From: Pseudomonas syringae
Lineage (GTDB): Bacteria; Pseudomonadota; Gammaproteobacteria; Pseudomonadales; Pseudomonadaceae
Assembly (NCBI RefSeq): GCF_021605415.1
Contig: NZ_WKEQ01000002.1
Location: 1-64,000, forward strand
DNA length: 64,000 bases
Reading direction: 5' to 3'
Below, in pieces: positions 43,468 through 52,552 of the stretch; the first letter of the stretch is position 1, and each line of letters starts with the position of its first letter. The notes beneath the pieces were generated by a model. The model worked only from the letters and a program-made list of their open reading frames with translations. It was not told the DNA's origin and made no database searches. The position numbers and the translations under genes were made by a program.

Positions 43468-44189
43468 GCCGGGCCCAGCAAGCCGCGAGCGATGCCGTTG
43501 AGTTCGTTGACAGCATTCGGGGCAGAAATCTGTAATGGCTGAGCCAGCAGGGCGGCCAGTTCCGCCACCCGGGGCGGCGACAATTCGCCCTGACGCTCAG
43601 CGAAGGCGAGCAGTGCGCGTTGTTCATTCAGGGTCAGTGGAACAGGTGAGCGGCGGGGTTCGGCTTGCGGCAGTTGCGGTCGCTTCAATGGTTGTTCGTT
43701 GTAGACCACCAGCGTGCCGGCGGCGATATCGCCGAGGCGTTTGAAGGTCGGGTGTTGCAGGCAGCTGACCGCGCCGAGGAAATATCCGAACGGCAGCAGA
43801 TCGACGAAACGCAGCAGGTTGCGCACCAGCGAAGCCGACCAGCCGACCGGCGTGCCATCGTCATGCGCCACCCGCAGGCCCATGTACTGTTTGCCCGGCG
43901 AGCGGCCCTGACGCAGCACTTCGAACAGCACCATGTACCACCAGCTCACCACGAACAGCAGCAGCGAGCCCAGCCCCATCCCCAATTCGCCCAGCAGCGC
44001 CAGCACGAGAAACAACACACCGAGAATAACCCCGCGCATACCCAGATCAATGGCGAACGCCAACGCGCGCACCATCAACCCTGCCGGCCGTAGCGGCAGG
44101 TCGATGCCTTCCGGCGTTTCGATCCGATGCCGGGTGTCCAGTGGCGCAATCAGCGGTGCGTTCCGTTGCGGTGCTGTGTTCTCGAGCAT
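43464..44189 (-). CDS. RDD-family membrane protein
   Basis: A 241-aa protein with the RDD signature at the start of the domain (LRPAGLMVRALAFAIDLGMRG), then two or three membrane helices (VILGVLFLVLALLGELGMGL) and the second conserved segment GRSPGKQYMGLRVAHDDGTP. RDD proteins are small membrane proteins of mostly unknown function, some linked to ion transport. First gene of the operon that runs to DUF58; the promoter should lie in 44190-44369, a divergent region shared with sbcB. Confidence 0.92.
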   Translation of the reverse strand: MLENTAPQRNAPLIAPLDTRHRIETPEGIDLPLRPAGLMVRALAFAIDLGMRGVILGVLFLVLALLGELGMGLGSLLLFVVSWWYMVLFEVLRQGRSPGKQYMGLRVAHDDGTPVGWSASLVRNLLRFVDLLPFGYFLGAVSCLQHPTFKRLGDIAAGTLVVYNEQPLKRPQLPQAEPRRSPVPLTLNEQRALLAFAERQGELSPPRVAELAALLAQPLQISAPNAVNELNGIARGLLGPA

Positions 44190-44369
44190 GGGCTACCTGA
44201 TGTGGCCTGATCGGGATTTGACGTCGCCCGATGCTAACAGCCTCTTAATGGAAAACGACATAACTATGTATTGCACAGAGTGTTGCCCGAGGTGCTTCAA
44301 TGATCGACCGCTGGCCGTCGGCACGCTCGACCGCCTAGACTTCGCCGATCTTCTGTTCAGGAATCGCCC

Positions 44370-45800
44370 GTGACTTCAATCTTCTGGTACGACTACGAGA
44401 CCACCGGCATCAATCCGCGCAACGACCGGCCGTTGCAGGTGGCGGGAATCCGCACCGATCATGCGCTCAATGAAATAGACGAACCGGTCAACCTCTACTG
44501 CCAGCCCAGCGAAGACATCCTGCCGCACCCGGCCGCGTGCGTGATCACCGGTATCACGCCGGGCAGGCTCGCCGAGCAGGGCTTGAGCGAAGCGGATTTC
44601 ATGACGCGCATTCACGCCCAGCTCGCCGCGCCGGGCACCTGTGGCGCGGGTTACAACACCCTGCGTTTCGACGATGAGATGACCCGCTACAGCCTGTACC
44701 GGAATTTTTTCGACCCTTACGCCCGGGAATGGCAGGGCGGCAACAGTCGCTGGGATCTGATCGACGTGGTGCGCGCCGCCTACGCGCTGCGCCCTGACGG
44801 GCTGGTCTGGCCAACCGATGATGAAGGGCGGGTGACGCTCAAACTGGAACGCCTGACCGCCGCCAACGGCCTTGACCATGGTCATGCCCACGAAGCGTTG
44901 TCGGATGTGCGCGCGACCATCGCCCTGGCCCGGCTGATCCGCGAGAAGCAGCCCAAGCTCTACGACTGGCTGTTCCAGTTGCGCAGCAAGCAAAAAGTCA
45001 TGGATCAGATTCGTCTGTTGCAGCCGGTGGTGCACATCTCCGGGCGTTTCTCGGCGGTCCGGCATTATGTCGGCGTGGTGTTGCCACTGGCCTGGCATCC
45101 GCGCAATCGCAACGCGTTGATCGTCTGTGACCTGCACCTCGACCCTCAAGGCCTGCTCGACCTGGACGCCGAAACCCTGCGCAAGCGTTTATATACGCGC
45201 CGGGACGATCTGCTGGACGGCGAGTTGCCGGTACCGTTGAAGGTCATTCACATCAATCGATGCCCGGTGGTGGCGCCGTTGTCGGTCTTGCGCGCCGAAG
45301 ATCAGCAACGGCTGGGGCTGGACATGGCGCTTTATCAGGCCCGTGCATTGCGACTAAGTGACGCACAGCAAGTGTGGGTGGATAAATTGTCGGACATTTA
45401 TGCCAGTGAAAATTTCACGCCGAATGAAGACCCGGAACAGCAGTTGTATGACGGATTTATCGGTGATCGGGATCGGCGTCTGTGCGAACAAGTCAGAACC
45501 TCTGATCCGGCAGAGTTGGCGCACGGTCATTGGCCGTTCGATGATGAACGTTTACCCGAGTTATTGTTTCGATACCGAGCACGTAACTTTCCCGAGACGT
45601 TGAATTTTGAAGAGCTAGAACGTTGGACAACCTTTTGTCGGCAGCGCTTGTCCGATCCTCAGTGGGGCGCTCCTAATACGCTGGCCTCTTTTGCCGAAGC
45701 CGCCGCCGAGTGGTCGTTTAATGCGACGCCCCTGCAACAGAAAGTGTTGAGTGAATGGCGAAGTTATGTCGAGGCATTACGCAAACGTTTGACTCTTTGA
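44370..45800 (+). CDS. sbcB: Exodeoxyribonuclease I
   Basis: A 476-aa protein, the same size as E. coli ExoI (475). The DEDD exonuclease motifs are present: FWYDYETTGINP at the N-terminus, GYNTLRFDDEMTRYSLYRNF, and the HAHEALSDVRATIALARLI motif. It degrades single-stranded DNA 3' to 5' in mismatch repair and recombination. Start ATG/GTG region: the frame opens at 44370, directly at the end of the divergent promoter region. A bidirectional terminator separates it from mvaT. Confidence 0.97.
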   Translation: MTSIFWYDYETTGINPRNDRPLQVAGIRTDHALNEIDEPVNLYCQPSEDILPHPAACVITGITPGRLAEQGLSEADFMTRIHAQLAAPGTCGAGYNTLRFDDEMTRYSLYRNFFDPYAREWQGGNSRWDLIDVVRAAYALRPDGLVWPTDDEGRVTLKLERLTAANGLDHGHAHEALSDVRATIALARLIREKQPKLYDWLFQLRSKQKVMDQIRLLQPVVHISGRFSAVRHYVGVVLPLAWHPRNRNALIVCDLHLDPQGLLDLDAETLRKRLYTRRDDLLDGELPVPLKVIHINRCPVVAPLSVLRAEDQQRLGLDMALYQARALRLSDAQQVWVDKLSDIYASENFTPNEDPEQQLYDGFIGDRDRRLCEQVRTSDPAELAHGHWPFDDERLPELLFRYRARNFPETLNFEELERWTTFCRQRLSDPQWGAPNTLASFAEAAAEWSFNATPLQQKVLSEWRSYVEALRKRLTL

Positions 45801-45827
45801 TACTGAACAGGGCTTTAATCCGGGTAT

Positions 45828-45860
45828 AAAAAAACGCCAGCACAGGGCTGGCGTTTTTTT
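45828..45860. terminator. Bidirectional terminator between sbcB and mvaT
   Basis: Stem ACGCCAGC/GCTGGCGT with A7 before and T7 after, serving both convergent genes. Confidence 0.95.
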
Positions 45861-45890
45861 CGCAAACAAGCCTGCGACGTCGGTTGCGGC

Positions 45891-46268
45891 TTAGCCCAGC
45901 AGGGTAGCCCAGCCTTCAACCACGTCACCGCCCCACTTGGCTTTCCACTCTTTCAGCGTTTTGTGGTTGCCACCTTTGGTTTCGATGACTTCGCCGTTGT
46001 GCGGGTTTTTGTATTGTTTAACTTTGCGTGCACGCTTGGTGCCGGTAGTTTTTACTGCGCCACCGCGTGGAGCCTTGGACTTGGACTCTGGATCCAGCAG
46101 CGCGATGATGTCACGCAGCGACTTGGAGTATTCGCCCATCAGGGTGCGCAATTTGCCTTCAAATTCCAGCTCTGCTTGCAGTTTGTCGTCTTCGGACAGG
46201 TTCTTCAAACGGGCTTGCAGCTCTTTGATTGCTTCTTCGGTGGCGCGATATTCGTTGATCAAGGACAT
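45891..46268 (-). CDS. mvaT: MvaT, H-NS-family xenogeneic silencer
   Basis: A 125-aa protein. The N-terminal half is a dimerising coiled coil (MSLINEYRATEEAIKELQAR); the C-terminal DNA-binding part has YKNPHNGEVIETKGGNHKTL and KEWKAKWGGD. MvaT coats AT-rich, acquired DNA and represses it, including many virulence genes. The AT-richer accessory genes of this window (12671, 16211, 36500) are natural candidates for its control; this is inference. The open frame starts at 46340, but the ATG at 46268 is the conserved start, with an AAGG site. Confidence 0.97.
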   Translation of the reverse strand: MSLINEYRATEEAIKELQARLKNLSEDDKLQAELEFEGKLRTLMGEYSKSLRDIIALLDPESKSKAPRGGAVKTTGTKRARKVKQYKNPHNGEVIETKGGNHKTLKEWKAKWGGDVVEGWATLLG

Positions 46269-46605
46269 GGGAACTACCTTATGAGTGAAAGCGGAATGGC
46301 AGGGGACAGTGGCGCAATAATAGTCAGGGTGTTTCATCAAGTAAACATTTAACCGGAGTTTTTATTTAAATTAGTTACAGGGAAAATCCAGGAATTGAAT
46401 ATTCGTTTTAATAATGTGATGCAGTCACCAGCGATATTTACAAACGCCCTGAAAAGTGTGCCATCACTGCGCCATTGGTCGTCATTGCGCCTCGTTCTGT
46501 TGGCGCATGCGGTGGCGACGGGATGCGCAGCTGTCATCAATACTGCAGTTTTTCCGCGCAGTCGCTAGAATGGCGGCCTTTGCGAAGTTCTGGAGTTTCC
46601 CCCAC
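46269..46605. other. Divergent mvaT-purU intergenic region
   Basis: About 337 bases, clearly AT-rich at 46330-46445 (for example TTTTTATTTAAATTAG), as expected for an autoregulated mvaT promoter. An open frame reading into purU from 46456 starts far upstream of the conserved start and is not counted as coding. Confidence 0.6.
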
Positions 46606-47454
46606 ATGCGCACTTATCGGCTGGTGATTTCTTGCCCGGACCGCGTAGGCATCGTTGCCAAAGTCAGTAACTTTCTGGCGTCCCATAACGGCTGGATCAC
46701 CGAAGCGAGCCACCACTCTGACAATCAGAGTGACTGGTTCTTCATGCGTCACGAGATCCGTGCCGACTCGCTGCCTTTCGGTATTGAAGCGTTGCGTGAA
46801 GCCTTTGCGCCGATTGCCGAAGAGTTTTCGATGGACTGGCGCATCACCGACACCGCGCAGAAAAAACGCGTTGTACTGATGGCCAGCCGCGAATCCCACT
46901 GCCTGGCCGACTTGCTGCACCGCTGGCACAGCGATGAGCTGGACTGCGAAATCTCCTGCGTGATCTCCAACCACGACGATCTGCGCAGCATGGTCGAGTG
47001 GCACGGCATTCCTTATTACCATGTCCCGGTCAATCCGCAGGACAAGGAACCGGCCTTCGCCGAAGTGTCGCGTCTGGTCAAACAGCATGACGCCGAAGTC
47101 GTGGTGCTGGCCCGCTACATGCAGATCCTGCCACCGGCGCTGTGCCGCGAATACGCCCACAAAGTCATCAACATTCACCACAGCTTCCTGCCGTCGTTTG
47201 TCGGGGCCAAGCCGTATCACCAGGCGTCGTTGCGCGGCGTGAAGCTGATTGGCGCGACCTGCCACTACGTGACCGAAGAACTGGACGCCGGCCCGATCAT
47301 CGAACAGGACGTGGTGCGCGTCAGCCACAGCGACAGCATCGAAGACATGGTGCGTTTCGGCCGTGACGTCGAGAAAATGGTGCTGGCGCGTGGTCTGCGT
47401 TATCACCTGGAAGATCGCGTGCTCGTGCACGGCAACAAGACGGTCGTGTTCTGA
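46606..47454 (+). CDS. purU: Formyltetrahydrofolate deformylase
   Basis: A 282-aa enzyme hydrolysing 10-formyl-THF to formate and THF, which balances one-carbon units and feeds purine synthesis. An N-terminal ACT domain (MRTYRLVISCPDRVGIVAKV) is followed by a formyltransferase-type catalytic domain with VINIHHSFLPSFVGAKPYHQ and GATCHYVTEELDAGPIIEQD, containing the expected Asn/His/Asp. The ATG at 46606 starts right at the ACT domain; the longer frame adds 50 unlikely residues. Confidence 0.97.
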   Translation: MRTYRLVISCPDRVGIVAKVSNFLASHNGWITEASHHSDNQSDWFFMRHEIRADSLPFGIEALREAFAPIAEEFSMDWRITDTAQKKRVVLMASRESHCLADLLHRWHSDELDCEISCVISNHDDLRSMVEWHGIPYYHVPVNPQDKEPAFAEVSRLVKQHDAEVVVLARYMQILPPALCREYAHKVINIHHSFLPSFVGAKPYHQASLRGVKLIGATCHYVTEELDAGPIIEQDVVRVSHSDSIEDMVRFGRDVEKMVLARGLRYHLEDRVLVHGNKTVVF

Positions 47455-47476
47455 TCGAACCCGGCAATTGAAATTC

Positions 47477-47511
47477 GAAGGGCCTGGGCGTTCAATCGCT
47501 TCAGGCCCTTC
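47477..47511 (+). terminator. Probable terminator of purU
   Basis: Stem GAAGGGCCTG/CAGGCCCTTC with a loop of about 15 bases; the T-run after it is weak. Confidence 0.55.
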
Positions 47512-47538
47512 GCCGTTTCTGCACCGAGGAATTTCGCT

Positions 47539-47715
47539 ATGACCGATCCGCTGGATAAAGCCACCTCCAAAGCGCCCGCCACCTTGGGGGAGGGCTGCCT
47601 GAGCCGTTATGACCCGGACGACATGGGCCCGGAGGACGGCACCGAATTCCCCGGCGCGGCAGAATTGTGGGAACAGCTGAAGCCCGACCCCGACGAAGAC
47701 ACCGATCCCCTGTAG
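47539..47715 (+). CDS. 58-aa acidic protein of unknown function
   Basis: A small frame (MTDPLDKATSKAPATLGEGC ... DPDEDTDPL) with a good GAGGAA ribosome site six to eight bases upstream. The product is strongly acidic, has one cysteine and no membrane segment, and looks disordered except for AAELWEQL. It lies after the purU terminator and before the convergent flippase-like gene. I have the impression that similar short acidic proteins occur in other pseudomonads; function unknown. Confidence 0.65.
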   Translation: MTDPLDKATSKAPATLGEGCLSRYDPDDMGPEDGTEFPGAAELWEQLKPDPDEDTDPL

Positions 47716-47745
47716 GAGAGGCCGAAGGCTGCGATCTTCAGATTT

Positions 47746-48741
47746 TCAAACCTGCCGCGCACTCATTAATTTCTTCAACAGCGGTCGCCCCAGCATCAAT
47801 AGAAACACCGGCCCACCCACCAGCAGATAAAAGTAATACGTCACCACCCGCCAGATCAGAATCGCCGCCGCCGCCGTGGACTTCCCCACCATCGGCGCCA
47901 ACAGCGCAGCGGATGTCAGTTCCGCCGCCCCCGCGCCGCCCGGCAACAGGCTGAACTGTCCGGCGCCGAGTGACAGCATTTGAATCAAAAAGCACCAGGC
48001 CCACTGCAAATCCGCACCCAGACCGCGCAGCGCCAGATACAGCACGCTGTAGCGCAGCAGCCAGTGCACGCAGGTCAGTGCGAACACCTTGCTCAACGTC
48101 TGCCATGGCAATTTCAACGTATCGGTGAATGCCGCCAGAAAATGCAAAAGTTTGCGCGCCCAGCGACGGCGCGTGGCGCCTTTGACATTCATTTGCGCCA
48201 ACAAGCGGCCGCTCAGGCGAATCAAGGCGCGGTGATATCGCGCCAGTAATACACAACTGAACAAACCGCCGAACAGCGACACGGCGCTGACCATCAACAG
48301 CCATTCCAGGCGATCACTCAGGTGCTGGAATAACGCGTAAATCAGAATCCCGCTCAAGGCGCAGAGAAAAAACAGCAAGTCACTCAGTTGATCCATTGCA
48401 AACACTGCGCTGCCCCGGGCCGGGCGCACGCCGCTGCGAGCCAGCAGCGCCATAATCGTCAGAGGCCCGCCACTGCCACCGGGTGTGGCGCAATACGCGA
48501 ACTCGGCGGCCATCACCACGCCAAGACTCTTGATGCGCGTGACGCGCTCGCGCTGATCGCCCAATAGCAGGCGCAGGCGCCAGGTATTGATGACCCAGCA
48601 CAACAGAATCATGCCAAACATGACCATCAACCATTGCAGGGGAAAGGCTTGCAAGCGCTGCCAGGTTTCGCTGCCGCCGAGCACCGCCGGAATCAGTACC
48701 GCTGCGATCAGACCGATCAACAGGATAATGCCGCGACTCAT
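47746..48741 (-). CDS. Lysylphosphatidylglycerol synthase TM-like / UPF0104 flippase-like protein
   Basis: A 331-aa protein with about seven or eight membrane helices (ILLIGLIAAVLIPAVLGGS, WLMVMFGMILLCWVINTWRL) and the family features EFAYCATPGGSGGPLTIMAL and LLPGGAGAAELTSAALLAPM. It is the membrane domain seen in MprF and in AglD2-type proteins, without the aminoacyl transferase part, so it probably moves or presents a lipid. Third gene of an operon with a glycosyltransferase and a deacetylase; its ATG overlaps the deacetylase stop by 4 nt. Confidence 0.92.
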   Translation of the reverse strand: MSRGIILLIGLIAAVLIPAVLGGSETWQRLQAFPLQWLMVMFGMILLCWVINTWRLRLLLGDQRERVTRIKSLGVVMAAEFAYCATPGGSGGPLTIMALLARSGVRPARGSAVFAMDQLSDLLFFLCALSGILIYALFQHLSDRLEWLLMVSAVSLFGGLFSCVLLARYHRALIRLSGRLLAQMNVKGATRRRWARKLLHFLAAFTDTLKLPWQTLSKVFALTCVHWLLRYSVLYLALRGLGADLQWAWCFLIQMLSLGAGQFSLLPGGAGAAELTSAALLAPMVGKSTAAAAILIWRVVTYYFYLLVGGPVFLLMLGRPLLKKLMSARQV

Positions 48742-49514
48742 GCTGCGTGTTCCAGGCGTGCGGTTTGCCGGGCCAGCCAGTCGGCCTTGGTCATCGCTAC
48801 GCGTCCTTCACCGAGCAGGCGTTGCAGGGTTTGCATCCAGTAGTCGCGAGAGAATTTGTGGCGCATGTCCACGGGGTGCAGGCCCAGGCGGATCACCGAC
48901 GCCTCACGCCAGCGCCGCTCGCGTTGATCGCTGAGCATTTTCGACAAGCCTCGACGCCAGGCACTGCGGGCACTCCAGACCAGACCGGGCGCTTCAACGG
49001 GGGCGAAATCCGGCAGCCGATAAAGATGTTGGGGATCACTGGTGTAAGTGAACGGCAGTTCCGTCAGAGCCTGACGCGTGCCTTCGCTCATCAGCCAGGC
49101 AGGCGCGACGAAACCGTGCAGCGGCCAGTCATGGCGACGGAACACTTGTATGCCCGCCTGCAACCGAGTCAGCGCTTCTGGCCGGGATAATTGATAGAAC
49201 TCGCCCTCGTGGGTGTAGATCCTGCGCATGAACCAGTCCTGCGGGTGTGTAGGAGACGGTTCCTGATCATCGTGGAAAAAACCGTGCAGCGCCAATTCAT
49301 CGCCACGGGCGACACGAGCGCTAAGCAATCGGCGAAATTCCGGGCTGGATTGCAGCGCGTCATGACGGTGAAAGTCCGGCACTACCAGCCAGGTCATCGG
49401 CACGTTGCCCAAGGCGTCGACGGCCTCGACAAACGGCTGGTAATCGGTCCAGGTCGAAGGGGCCACGTCGTGCAGCACCAGCAGCAACGCGCGTTCTGTC
49501 AGAGGCTCAGGCAT
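48738..49514 (-). CDS. DUF2334-type polysaccharide deacetylase
   Basis: A 258-aa protein of the polysaccharide-deacetylase fold (ALLLVLHDVAPSTWTDYQPF, ELALHGFFHDD with the metal-binding HxxxHD-like residues, FVAPAWLMS, LGLHPVDMRH). It probably removes an acyl group from a sugar of the molecule made by the neighbouring glycosyltransferase. The open frame is longer (to 49832) but overlaps the glycosyltransferase in another frame. The ATG at 49514 (MPEPLTERALLL) overlaps that gene by 8 nt and starts directly at the domain. Confidence 0.9.
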   Translation of the reverse strand: MPEPLTERALLLVLHDVAPSTWTDYQPFVEAVDALGNVPMTWLVVPDFHRHDALQSSPEFRRLLSARVARGDELALHGFFHDDQEPSPTHPQDWFMRRIYTHEGEFYQLSRPEALTRLQAGIQVFRRHDWPLHGFVAPAWLMSEGTRQALTELPFTYTSDPQHLYRLPDFAPVEAPGLVWSARSAWRRGLSKMLSDQRERRWREASVIRLGLHPVDMRHKFSRDYWMQTLQRLLGEGRVAMTKADWLARQTARLEHAA

Positions 49515-50628
49515 GCGCCACCTTCGGGATGGTGTTGCCGAGCACCGCGCGATAATGGCCGAGCAGGCTGTTGACCACCGTGTCCCACGCATAGCGGCGC
49601 TCGACGTACTGGCGGGCTTGCCGACCCAGGTTCGAACTGCCACGGCTGAACAACTCGCGCACGGCGTTGGCCATGGCATGGGCATTGTTGGGTGGGCACA
49701 GCAAGCCGCAATCCTCGTTGACGATTTCGTTAAACGCCCCGGCTGCCACGGCGACCACCGGAATCCCGCAGGCCATCGCTTCAAGAATAACCAGGCCGAA
49801 GGTTTCCTGGTCGCCGGCATGCAGCAGGGCATCAGCGCTGGCCATCAGTCTCGCCACTTGGGCGGCGGGGCAGAATTCGTCGAACACGCTGACATTGTCC
49901 GGCACCGTGGCGGGCATTGATGAACCGACCAGCAGCAGGTGATAACGCGGGCCGAGACGCTTCATGCAGTTGAGCAACACCGGCAGGTTTTTTTCCTTGG
50001 AACCGCGTCCGGCGAAGATCAGCAGGCGAGTATCTTCGGCAATACCCAGCTGCGCGCGCAGGTTTGGATCCCGGGCACTGGGGTGAAAAGTTTGCAGATC
50101 CACGCCTAAAGGCTGTACGAAAACATTGCGCACCCCTAAGCCGCTGAGTTTGTCGGCCATCACTTTGCTCGGCGCCAGCACTCTGTCGAAGTTTCCGTAG
50201 AGTTTGCGCACGTATGCCTCGACATTTGGCGTAACCCACTGGCCCATGCGGTTGCTCGCCAGTAACGGCAAATCCGAATGATAAAAACCGATCACCGGCA
50301 CATCCAGTTGCCGCCGCGCATCCAGTGCAGCCCACGCAGTAAGGTAGGGATCGCCGACTTCTATCAGATCGGGCTGCAAATCCTGCAGGACATTTCGCCA
50401 AGGTGCGAGACGGACAGGGAATCGATAACCCTTGCCGAAGGGCAGGGCGGGGGCAGGAACGGTGTAAATGCCATCGTGTACGCCGAACTTGGCCCCGGGA
50501 ATCAGCAGGCTGTGATCAATGCCTGGCCTGAGGCCGAGGCGACGATGCTTGGCGTCAAGATAAGTGCGCACGCCACCGCTGGCCGGGGCGTAGAACATGG
50601 TGATGTCAGCGATGTGCACGATGCTCAT
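49507..50628 (-). CDS. Glycosyltransferase family 4
   Basis: A 373-aa GT-B enzyme. The N-terminal acceptor domain has MFYAPASGGVRTYLDAK and GFYHSDLP; the C-terminal sugar-nucleotide domain has LLIFAGRGSKEKNLPVLLN and the EX7E motif in ETFGLVILEAMACGIPVVA. It transfers a sugar to a lipid or polysaccharide; donor and acceptor cannot be told. First gene of the operon that continues with a deacetylase and a flippase-like protein, so the three may make a glycolipid or modify an envelope sugar. Confidence 0.94.
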   Translation of the reverse strand: MSIVHIADITMFYAPASGGVRTYLDAKHRRLGLRPGIDHSLLIPGAKFGVHDGIYTVPAPALPFGKGYRFPVRLAPWRNVLQDLQPDLIEVGDPYLTAWAALDARRQLDVPVIGFYHSDLPLLASNRMGQWVTPNVEAYVRKLYGNFDRVLAPSKVMADKLSGLGVRNVFVQPLGVDLQTFHPSARDPNLRAQLGIAEDTRLLIFAGRGSKEKNLPVLLNCMKRLGPRYHLLLVGSSMPATVPDNVSVFDEFCPAAQVARLMASADALLHAGDQETFGLVILEAMACGIPVVAVAAGAFNEIVNEDCGLLCPPNNAHAMANAVRELFSRGSSNLGRQARQYVERRYAWDTVVNSLLGHYRAVLGNTIPKVAHA

Positions 50629-50951
50629 CCCTCCGCTTGGTCGTACTCCCTTGGTTGACCTTTATACGCAATGGATGTTCGGTCTGAGTTGTGCGTAGAG
50701 GGTGCAACAAAAGATCGCAGCCTGACATTTATCTTGTAGGAACTGCCGCAGGCTGCGAACTTTGATCTTTATAACTTTAAACTCGGTTCCGCTAGGGTCC
50801 TAATGGCCCGGGCGTGCTTTTATATAGGGCAGGCGAAGTGGACGATGATGGCTAAGCTGGTATTTCCGTCTCTGCTTAGGAAATGTCCGACCCGATTGTC
50901 AGTCCTGGTCGTACACCTGTCCTCTGCGCCAAACCGGATCAAAGATTAACC
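50629..50951. other. Divergent intergenic region with REP-like repeat
   Basis: About 320 bases. It holds a REP-like inverted repeat (50707-50770) and an AT-rich promoter-like stretch (TTTTATATAGGGCAGG near 50817-50832). No other gene. Confidence 0.6.
50707..50770. repeat. REP-like inverted repeat
   Basis: AAAGATCGCAGCCT and its inverted partner AGGCTGCGAACTTTGATCTTT around GTAGGAACTGCC; a usual pseudomonad element. Confidence 0.75.
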
Positions 50952-52445
50952 ATGGGTGACCAAATGCCTGACTCTTCGCAACTTTTGATCGGCGCCGATC
51001 TTTCTGGACAACCGATCGGCCAGGCCATGCGTCTGGCGAACCGCCACGGGCTAGTCGCTGGCGCCACCGGCACCGGTAAAACTGTCACTTTGCAGCGTCT
51101 GGCTGAAGCGTTCAGTGACGCGGGTGTCGCGGTGTTCGCCGCTGATATCAAGGGCGATCTTTGCGGCCTCGGCGCCGCCGGTAACCCACAGGGCAAAGTC
51201 GCCGAGCGCATCGCCGGCATGCCGTGGCTGAACCACAAGCCTCAGGCTTATCCGGTGACGTTGTGGGACATCCACGGCGAGACCGGTCATCCGCTGCGCA
51301 CCACCTTGAGTGAAATGGGTCCGCTGCTGATCGGCAGCCTGCTCGAACTGACCGACAGCCAGCAGTCGGCGCTGTATGCAGCGTTCAAAGTGGCGGATCG
51401 CGAAGGTTTGCTGCTGCTGGATCTGAAAGACCTCAAGGCGCTGCTCAATCATCTCAAGGACAATCCGCAGTTGCTGGGGGATGACGCGGCGCTGATGACC
51501 ACCGGTTCCAGTCAGGCGCTGTTGCGTCGGCTGGCGACGCTGGAGCAGCAGGGCGCCGAAGCCTTGTTCGGCGAACCGGCGCTGCAACTGGAAGACATCC
51601 TGCAACCGGCCGCCGACGGACGCGGCCGCATCCACCTGCTGGACGCCAGCCGTCTGGTGCACGAGGCGCCGAAGGTCTACGCGACGTTCCTGCTGTGGTT
51701 GTTGGCCGAGCTGTTCGAGCAACTGCCGGAGCGTGGCGATGCCGACAAACCGCTGCTGGCGCTGTTCTTCGACGAGGCGCACTTGTTGTTCGCCGGTACG
51801 CCGAAAGCTTTGCAGGATCGGCTCGAACAAGTGGTGCGGCTGATTCGCTCCAAAGGCGTCGGCGTGTATTTCGTCACCCAGTCGCCGGGGGATTTGCCTG
51901 ACGACGTGCTGGCCCAGTTGGGTTTGCGCGTGCAGCACGGCTTGCGTGCCTTTACCGCCAAAGAGCAGAAATCGCTGCGTGCCGTGGCTGAGGGTTTTCG
52001 CCCGAATCCTTCTTTCGACACCCTGTCGGTATTGACCGAACTGGGCATCGGTGAGGCGCTGGTTGGCACATTGGCGGAAAAAGGCACGCCGGAAATGGTG
52101 CAACGCGTGCTGGTGGCGCCGCCGCAATCGCGGATCGGGCCGTTGACTGAAACTGAGCGGACGATGCTGATTGCCGGGTCGCCATTCAAGGGGCGGTACG
52201 ACAAACCGATCGACCGTGAGTCGGCCTATGAAATATTGATGGGTCGCAAGGGGCTGGCCCCGGAAGCCGCGCCGGACAAGCCTGCGGATGAAGAACCGAG
52301 TCTTGCGGACAAGGCAGGCGAGTTTCTCGGCACGGCGGCAGGGCAGGCATTGAAATCGGCGATGCGCCAAGCGGCGAATCGGCTAGGCCGAGAATTGGTG
52401 CGCGGCCTGATGGGCTCCCTGCTCGGCGGCAGCAAACGCCGCTGA
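50952..52445 (+). CDS. HerA-like ATPase (DUF853, YjgR family)
   Basis: About 497 aa. Walker A is GATGTGKTVTLQRLAEA in the segment MRLANRHGLVAGATGTGKT, the ADIKGDLCGLG motif follows, and Walker B is LLALFFDEAHLLF. The C-terminal part has FVTQSPGDLPDDVLAQLGLR. E. coli YjgR is a close family member of about 500 aa; HerA-type proteins are hexameric DNA-translocating ATPases, but the role of this subgroup is unclear. Start uncertain: ATG at 50952 or 50964 fits the family, while the first ATG at 50883 has a nearer AGGA. A REP pair lies after the stop. Confidence 0.9.
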   Translation: MGDQMPDSSQLLIGADLSGQPIGQAMRLANRHGLVAGATGTGKTVTLQRLAEAFSDAGVAVFAADIKGDLCGLGAAGNPQGKVAERIAGMPWLNHKPQAYPVTLWDIHGETGHPLRTTLSEMGPLLIGSLLELTDSQQSALYAAFKVADREGLLLLDLKDLKALLNHLKDNPQLLGDDAALMTTGSSQALLRRLATLEQQGAEALFGEPALQLEDILQPAADGRGRIHLLDASRLVHEAPKVYATFLLWLLAELFEQLPERGDADKPLLALFFDEAHLLFAGTPKALQDRLEQVVRLIRSKGVGVYFVTQSPGDLPDDVLAQLGLRVQHGLRAFTAKEQKSLRAVAEGFRPNPSFDTLSVLTELGIGEALVGTLAEKGTPEMVQRVLVAPPQSRIGPLTETERTMLIAGSPFKGRYDKPIDRESAYEILMGRKGLAPEAAPDKPADEEPSLADKAGEFLGTAAGQALKSAMRQAANRLGRELVRGLMGSLLGGSKRR

Positions 52446-52451
52446 TCCGAA

Positions 52452-52541
52452 TGTAGGAGCGAGCCTGCTCGCCAAGGCGTCCTGGCAATCAACATCGTTG
52501 TTGGCTAGTACATTGCTTACGCGAGCAGGCTCGCTCCCATA
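52452..52541. repeat. REP pair (BIME-like)
   Basis: GGAGCGAGCCTGCTCGC at 52456-52472 and its reverse complement at 52521-52537, between convergent genes, where it may also stop transcription. Confidence 0.85.
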
Positions 52542-52552
52542 TTGGATTTGCG

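Noticed and set aside
46456..46605. Fifty-residue N-terminal extension of purU
   Set aside because: No similarity to the ACT-domain start, unusual composition, and the ATG at 46606 begins at the conserved domain.
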